From Microbacterium arborescens (GTDB taxonomy: Bacteria > Actinomycetota > Actinomycetes > Actinomycetales > Microbacteriaceae): a DNA stretch of 64,000 nt. Shown here one piece after another: positions 60,573 to 64,000 of the stretch. Every line of letters begins with the position of its first letter. The stretch's first letter is position 1. Under the pieces are notes generated by a model. That model saw nothing but the letters and a program-made list of their open reading frames with translations. It made no database searches and had not been told where the DNA came from. Location of the stretch: assembly GCA_003339645.1 (NCBI GenBank), contig QNUV01000110.1:56623-120622 (forward strand), given 5' to 3'. The translations under genes and the position numbers were made by a program.

Positions 60573-62011
60573 GGCGCCGCCCCCTCGATGATGGCCACGA
60601 GAGGCCCCGGGAAGACGCCGATGACGACGGATGCCGCGGCCAGGACGAACGGCACGATCGAGAGCGTGCGCCTCGGCACGCCGTTCGGGGGCGGCGGGTC
60701 ATCGCCCGGCGGGGCGAACATCGCTCGGAGCATCTTCGCGACGTACGCGAAGGTCAGCAGTCCGCCCGCGAGCAGCACCGCGACCCACCACCAGGCGCCG
60801 ACCGCGAGCGAGGACTCCAGCAGCTGCCACTTGCCCACGAACCCGAGGGTGGGCGGCAGGCCCGCCAGGCCGACCCCCGCGATCCCGATCGTGGCGGCCG
60901 CGAGCGGCATCCGGGCGAGCGCGCCCCTCAGCCCGCCGAGGCGGTCGCTGCCGTACGCGACCACGAGCGTGCCTGCCGCGAGGAACATCGCCGCCTTCGC
61001 GAGCCCGTGCGCGACCGCGAGCACGACTCCGCCGCTCCAGCCGGCCGCGCCCGCGTCGTCTCCGTGCGCGCCGCCATCGAGCATGAGCGGCAGCATCAGC
61101 ACGAGGTACCCGACCTGCGCGACCGTCGAATAGGCGATGACGGTCTTCAGCCGATCGCGACGCAGCGCCATGAACCCGCCCCACAGGATGCCGGCGGCTC
61201 CGGCCGCGGCCGCGGTGTTCGCCAGCACGGGCCCGAGGGCGGTCTCCGGACCGACCGCGGCGAACATGCGCCACACCACGAACAGCGACGCCTTGATCAC
61301 GAGCGCCGACAGCAGCGCGCTCACCGCGGCGGGGGCAGCCGGATGCGCGACCGGAAGCCACGAATGCAGCGGGAACAGCGCCATCTTCGCCCCCATGCCG
61401 ACAAGCGCCAGGGCGAGCACGGCCGCCGTGACGGGACCGTCGTCGAGGCGACCCGCCGCCAGAGCGAGGTCGAGCGTCCCCGCCTGCCCGTAGACGAGCG
61501 CGACCGCCAGGAGGTAGAACAGCGAACCGGTCACCGCCACGAACAGATACCGCAGTGCCGCCGCACGCGCCCGCGCCCCTCCCAGGGCGACGAGCGCGAC
61601 CGCGGCCAGGGTCAGCAGCTCGAGCAGGACGTAGATCGTGAACAGGTCCGCGGCCACGAACACACCCGAGATCGCGGCCATCGCGAAGAGCGCCAGCGGC
61701 CAGAAGCTGTCGGCGCCGATGAGACGTGGCTCTGCCGAGCCCATGACGAAGGCGGCGAGGAACACGACATGGGCGAGGGCGAGCATCGCGACCGACGCTC
61801 CATCCGCCTGCAGCGCGATGCCCAGTGGGGGGATCCATCCCGCGAGCTCGGTACGCACAACGCCGGTGTCCACGACAGCCGGCCACAGCGCCATCACGAC
61901 GGAACCGCTCGCGACGACGGCCACGACTCCCACGGCAGCGCGGAACCGAGCGGGAACGAGCGCGGCGACCACAGCGGCGGCCACCGGCACGAACAGCAGC
62001 AACGGGATCAT
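60569..62011 (-). CDS. Mrp antiporter subunit D
   Basis: This 480-residue proton-conducting antiporter subunit follows directly after subunit C, the standard place for MrpD. TM5 holds a Glu in FTIYVLLELLTLAAVALV. The core has PLHSWLPVAHPAAPAAVSAL with Lys in ALVIKASLFV, and LKTVIAYSTVAQVGYL follows. It ends LPPTLGFVGKWQLL-type and a MrpD-like C-terminus. The ATG at 62011 overlaps the mnhC stop by 4 bases. Confidence 0.9.
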   Translation of the reverse strand: MIPLLLFVPVAAAVVAALVPARFRAAVGVVAVVASGSVVMALWPAVVDTGVVRTELAGWIPPLGIALQADGASVAMLALAHVVFLAAFVMGSAEPRLIGADSFWPLALFAMAAISGVFVAADLFTIYVLLELLTLAAVALVALGGARARAAALRYLFVAVTGSLFYLLAVALVYGQAGTLDLALAAGRLDDGPVTAAVLALALVGMGAKMALFPLHSWLPVAHPAAPAAVSALLSALVIKASLFVVWRMFAAVGPETALGPVLANTAAAAGAAGILWGGFMALRRDRLKTVIAYSTVAQVGYLVLMLPLMLDGGAHGDDAGAAGWSGGVVLAVAHGLAKAAMFLAAGTLVVAYGSDRLGGLRGALARMPLAAATIGIAGVGLAGLPPTLGFVGKWQLLESSLAVGAWWWVAVLLAGGLLTFAYVAKMLRAMFAPPGDDPPPPNGVPRRTLSIVPFVLAAASVVIGVFPGPLVAIIEGAAP

Positions 62012-62319
62012 CCGTCTCCCTGCTCGTTCTCGTCGGTGGTGTCCTCGACCCGGCGAGCGAGCGCGAGAGCGAGGCCTGTGATCGCGGCCATGACGACGAT
62101 CCCCGTCAGGACGAGCGCCTGCGGCACGGGATCGGGCGCGCCGCCGTCAGCGCCCGCTGCGCCGCGGTCGGCGAGAGCCAGCAGCACGAGCATCACTCCG
62201 CCCGAGGCGACGTTCAGCGCGACGATGCGGCGGATGAGGTCGCGCACCACGAGGTGCGCCGTGGTGCCGATGACGAACACCACGACGCCCGCACCGAGGA
62301 AGAGCAACGTCGCGTTCAT
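62008..62319 (-). CDS. mnhC: Mrp antiporter subunit C (NuoK-like)
   Basis: This 103-residue NuoK-like protein has three membrane segments and the motifs DLIRRIVALNVASGGVMLVL and DPVPQALVLTGIVVMAAITG, the latter typical of MnhC/MrpC. It overlaps subunit B upstream and D downstream by 4 bases each. It is part of the membrane antiporter complex. Confidence 0.9.
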   Translation of the reverse strand: MNATLLFLGAGVVVFVIGTTAHLVVRDLIRRIVALNVASGGVMLVLLALADRGAAGADGGAPDPVPQALVLTGIVVMAAITGLALALARRVEDTTDENEQGDG

Positions 62320-63296
62320 GCGCGCTCCTCATCCACCGCACCGGCGGGACTCGCGCTGTCATCGACCGCGCCGGCGGGACTCGCGCTGTCATCGACCGCG
62401 CCGGCGGCGAAGAAGATCTCGCTGAGCGCGACGCCGATCCCCGCGGCGAGCACCGCTTCGATCGCGAGGATCGCCCCACCCGCCCACGCGGTGTCGAGCC
62501 CGAGCCAGGCGCCCGTCACGACGAGGCCGATGACGGCGAGGGCGACGAATGCGAGCAGGCTCGTGCCCACGATCGCCGTCGCGACGGGGCGGGAGACGGC
62601 GGCGGCTCGGATGCCGCACAGCCGCGCGATCACGAGAGCCGCGGCGATCAGCGCGCCCGACTGGAACGCCCCGCCGGGCTGAACGCTGCCGGCCACCAGC
62701 ACCCAGATCGCGAGCACGAGGACGACCGGCACGATCACGACGGCAAGAGCCCGCCGCACCGGATCAGCCGGCCTCACGGGCCGCAGCCGCTCGCCGCCGA
62801 CCGCGCCCGCGGCCACCGCGGCGACGACGAGCACGGCGATCTCGAGAAGCGTGTCGAGGCTGCGATAACTCAGCAGCACCGCCGTGACGGGGTGCGAGAC
62901 GCCCGCCGCGTCCGTCGCCGCGACCGCCTCCCGGCCCAGGTCGGCGGGTTCGGCGCTCACGCTGCGTACGGCCAGCAGCAGACCGACCAGACCAGCCGCA
63001 CCCCCTGCGACGGCGACCCCGATCGTCACCGCCCGACCCCGCGATTCGGCGCTCGGTCGCGGCGGTGCCCGGCGTTCGAGCGCGTCGACCAGCAACGCCC
63101 CGGCGATACCGCCGCCCAGCGCCGCCTCCGCGAGCGCGACATCGGGCGCATCGATGCGACCCCACAGCACCGCCAGCAGGATGCCGAACACGAGGAAGGC
63201 TGTCGTCGCGGCGGCCCGGCCCCGCACGAGCACCGCCACCGAGGCGACGACGACGACCGCCCCGACAGCGAGCAGATCCAGGAGGTCGACGTTCAT
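62316..63296 (-). CDS. Fused DUF4040 + MnhB-type antiporter subunit
   Basis: This 326-residue protein combines an N-terminal DUF4040 (MbhD-like) domain (WGRIDAPDVALAEAALGGGIAG, about residues 1-75) with a middle part and a C-terminal MnhB domain (VAGSVQPGGAFQSGALIAAALVI). In standard Mrp, DUF4040 lies at the end of the large MrpA. Here it is joined to B and the NuoL-like part of A is separate. The C-terminal tail holds a duplicated AGAVDDSASP repeat. It overlaps both neighbours by 4 bases. Confidence 0.85.
   Translation of the reverse strand: MNVDLLDLLAVGAVVVVASVAVLVRGRAAATTAFLVFGILLAVLWGRIDAPDVALAEAALGGGIAGALLVDALERRAPPRPSAESRGRAVTIGVAVAGGAAGLVGLLLAVRSVSAEPADLGREAVAATDAAGVSHPVTAVLLSYRSLDTLLEIAVLVVAAVAAGAVGGERLRPVRPADPVRRALAVVIVPVVLVLAIWVLVAGSVQPGGAFQSGALIAAALVIARLCGIRAAAVSRPVATAIVGTSLLAFVALAVIGLVVTGAWLGLDTAWAGGAILAIEAVLAAGIGVALSEIFFAAGAVDDSASPAGAVDDSASPAGAVDEERA
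62341..62400 (-). repeat. 30-bp perfect tandem repeat in the subunit-B tail
   Basis: Bases 62341-62370 are repeated exactly at 62371-62400, with a partial third copy to 62408. In frame they encode AGAVDDSASP twice, near the C-terminus of the fused B subunit. Perfect identity points to a recent duplication. Confidence 0.9.
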
Positions 63297-63637
63297 GAGC
63301 CGCCGTCCGCGTCGCTGCGCCGCTTCCGGCGCTCACTGCCGGCCAGCAGGTGGGAGTTGCCTGCGGTGCCGAGGAGCGCGAGCATCCAGATCAGCAGCAG
63401 CTTCGCCGCGACCCCGACGATGCCGAGCCCGTCGCCGCCGCGAGCGATCGCATCGACGATGAGGGCGATGACGATGAACCCGAGGCCGAGGTTGTCGGCC
63501 TTGGCGACAGCGTGGAGGCGGGTCGGAAGATCCGGAAAACGAAGCAGCCCCAGCGTGCCGACGACGACGAACAGGCATCCGACCGACAGCAGGCCGATCA
63601 CAAGGACGTCCAGCACCCCGACGTTCGCTGCGGTCAC
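63293..63637 (-). CDS. mnhG: Mrp antiporter subunit G
   Basis: This 114-residue MnhG/MrpG-family protein has three membrane segments and the signature LGLLRFPDLPTRLHAVAKADN, then LLLIWMLALLGTAGNSHLLA. The GTG at 63637 overlaps the mnhF stop by 4 bases. G is a small membrane subunit needed for assembly of the antiporter complex. Confidence 0.93.
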   Translation of the reverse strand: MTAANVGVLDVLVIGLLSVGCLFVVVGTLGLLRFPDLPTRLHAVAKADNLGLGFIVIALIVDAIARGGDGLGIVGVAAKLLLIWMLALLGTAGNSHLLAGSERRKRRSDADGGS

Positions 63638-63894
63638 CGCTCTGCCCGCCGGGTGTAGACGACCACGACGACCGTTGCGAGGGCGACCACCGTGACCGCG
63701 ACATCACGAAGAGCCGCGACGCCCAGCGCCGAGGCGAGGACGACGAAGAGCGCGGCGCCGCTCGTGCCCAGAAGCACGAAGGCCGTCAACCGGTCCTCGG
63801 GGCTCGGCCCGCGCACCGCACGCCAGAGTCCCACGACGATGCAGACGAGCAGAACGGCGGCGACCGCATGCAGCGCGATGTCCACTGCGGTCAT
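63634..63894 (-). CDS. mnhF: Mrp antiporter subunit F
   Basis: This 86-residue MnhF/MrpF-family protein has three membrane segments and the motif WRAVRGPSPEDRLTAFVLLG typical of F. The ATG at 63894 follows GGAGGGGAG and is the first gene of the eight-gene leftward operon, all of whose joints are 4-base overlaps. The 106 bases from here to the window edge hold no gene I can support; a small CCCCG/CGGGG hairpin lies at 63948-63960. Confidence 0.92.
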   Translation of the reverse strand: MTAVDIALHAVAAVLLVCIVVGLWRAVRGPSPEDRLTAFVLLGTSGAALFVVLASALGVAALRDVAVTVVALATVVVVVYTRRAER

Positions 63895-64000
63895 GGCGTC
63901 TCCCCTCCGACGTCGTCACCACTGACGATATCCGGAATGCGAAGCCGCCCCGGTGCGGGGCTACCGGCGGTCGTCGGTGGTCTGTCCGTAAACGTTCTGA

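Noticed and set aside
57277-60702. A single 1141-codon reading frame suggesting a fusion of antiporter subunits
   Set aside because: Only the part from 59034 encodes a membrane protein; the rest is out of frame with the true subunit at 59031-60572.
63948-63960. Terminator for a gene beyond the right edge
   Set aside because: A 5-base stem with a 3-base loop is too short to call and no gene end is visible.

Overview
This is high-GC actinobacterial chromosome, most likely from Microbacteriaceae (Microbacterium-like). Support comes from the rplM-rpsI-glmM order, many GTG starts and 4-base start/stop overlaps, a DUF222/HNH gene, sortase-type LASTGG anchoring, an Excalibur-domain protein and the overall gene style. 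I saw no tRNA, rRNA, CRISPR array, insertion sequence or phage gene. The window is almost fully coding, in short operons on both strands.

1-6.8 kb: ribosomal genes L13 and S9 followed by the start of glmM, then three membrane or PAS histidine kinases with no response regulator beside them. 6.9-11.6 kb: a trehalose-synthase-like GH13 enzyme with a flavin oxidoreductase, a fragment-sized sigma factor, a CsbD stress protein and a bile-salt-hydrolase-like Ntn hydrolase. 11.6-19.1 kb: a furanose-type sugar ABC importer (binding protein, ATPase, two permeases) with a second paralogous ATPase and a LacI regulator; tandem LacI-type operators precede the binding protein. 19.2-24 kb: a secreted protein, an MprF-like lipid aminoacyltransferase and a convergent membrane-bound esterase.

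24.1-37.4 kb is an N-glycan utilisation locus. It holds a secreted Endo-H-type endoglycosidase, a GH92 alpha-mannosidase, a carbohydrate ABC importer, a GH5 enzyme resembling bifidobacterial beta-mannosidases, a GH38 alpha-mannosidase and a LacI regulator. The same palindrome, ACTNANCCGGNTNAGT, occurs twice in the divergent regulator/transporter promoter and once before the Endo-H gene, which ties the two operons into one regulon. A cell-wall-anchored FnIII-like protein diverges from the third site.

37.5-45.9 kb: that surface protein, an HNH endonuclease-like protein, an SRPBCC protein, an aldo/keto reductase, an Excalibur protein, SelO and UDP-glucose dehydrogenase. 45.9-54.8 kb is an unusual cell-surface region. 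Two AraC-type regulators are each paired with one of two paralogous Tat-exported proteins. Between and beside them lie two tiny paralogous membrane proteins sharing WWxRxYGGLPGW, a nucleotidyltransferase-like protein, a Wzc-like tyrosine kinase, a signal peptidase I and an HprK-like kinase fused to a PqqD-like domain. No described system that I know matches this set. 54.8-64 kb: a membrane XRE regulator, a hotdog thioesterase, a small helical protein and an eight-gene Mrp-type cation/proton antiporter operon. That operon has three NuoL/M/N-type subunits and no standard MrpA.
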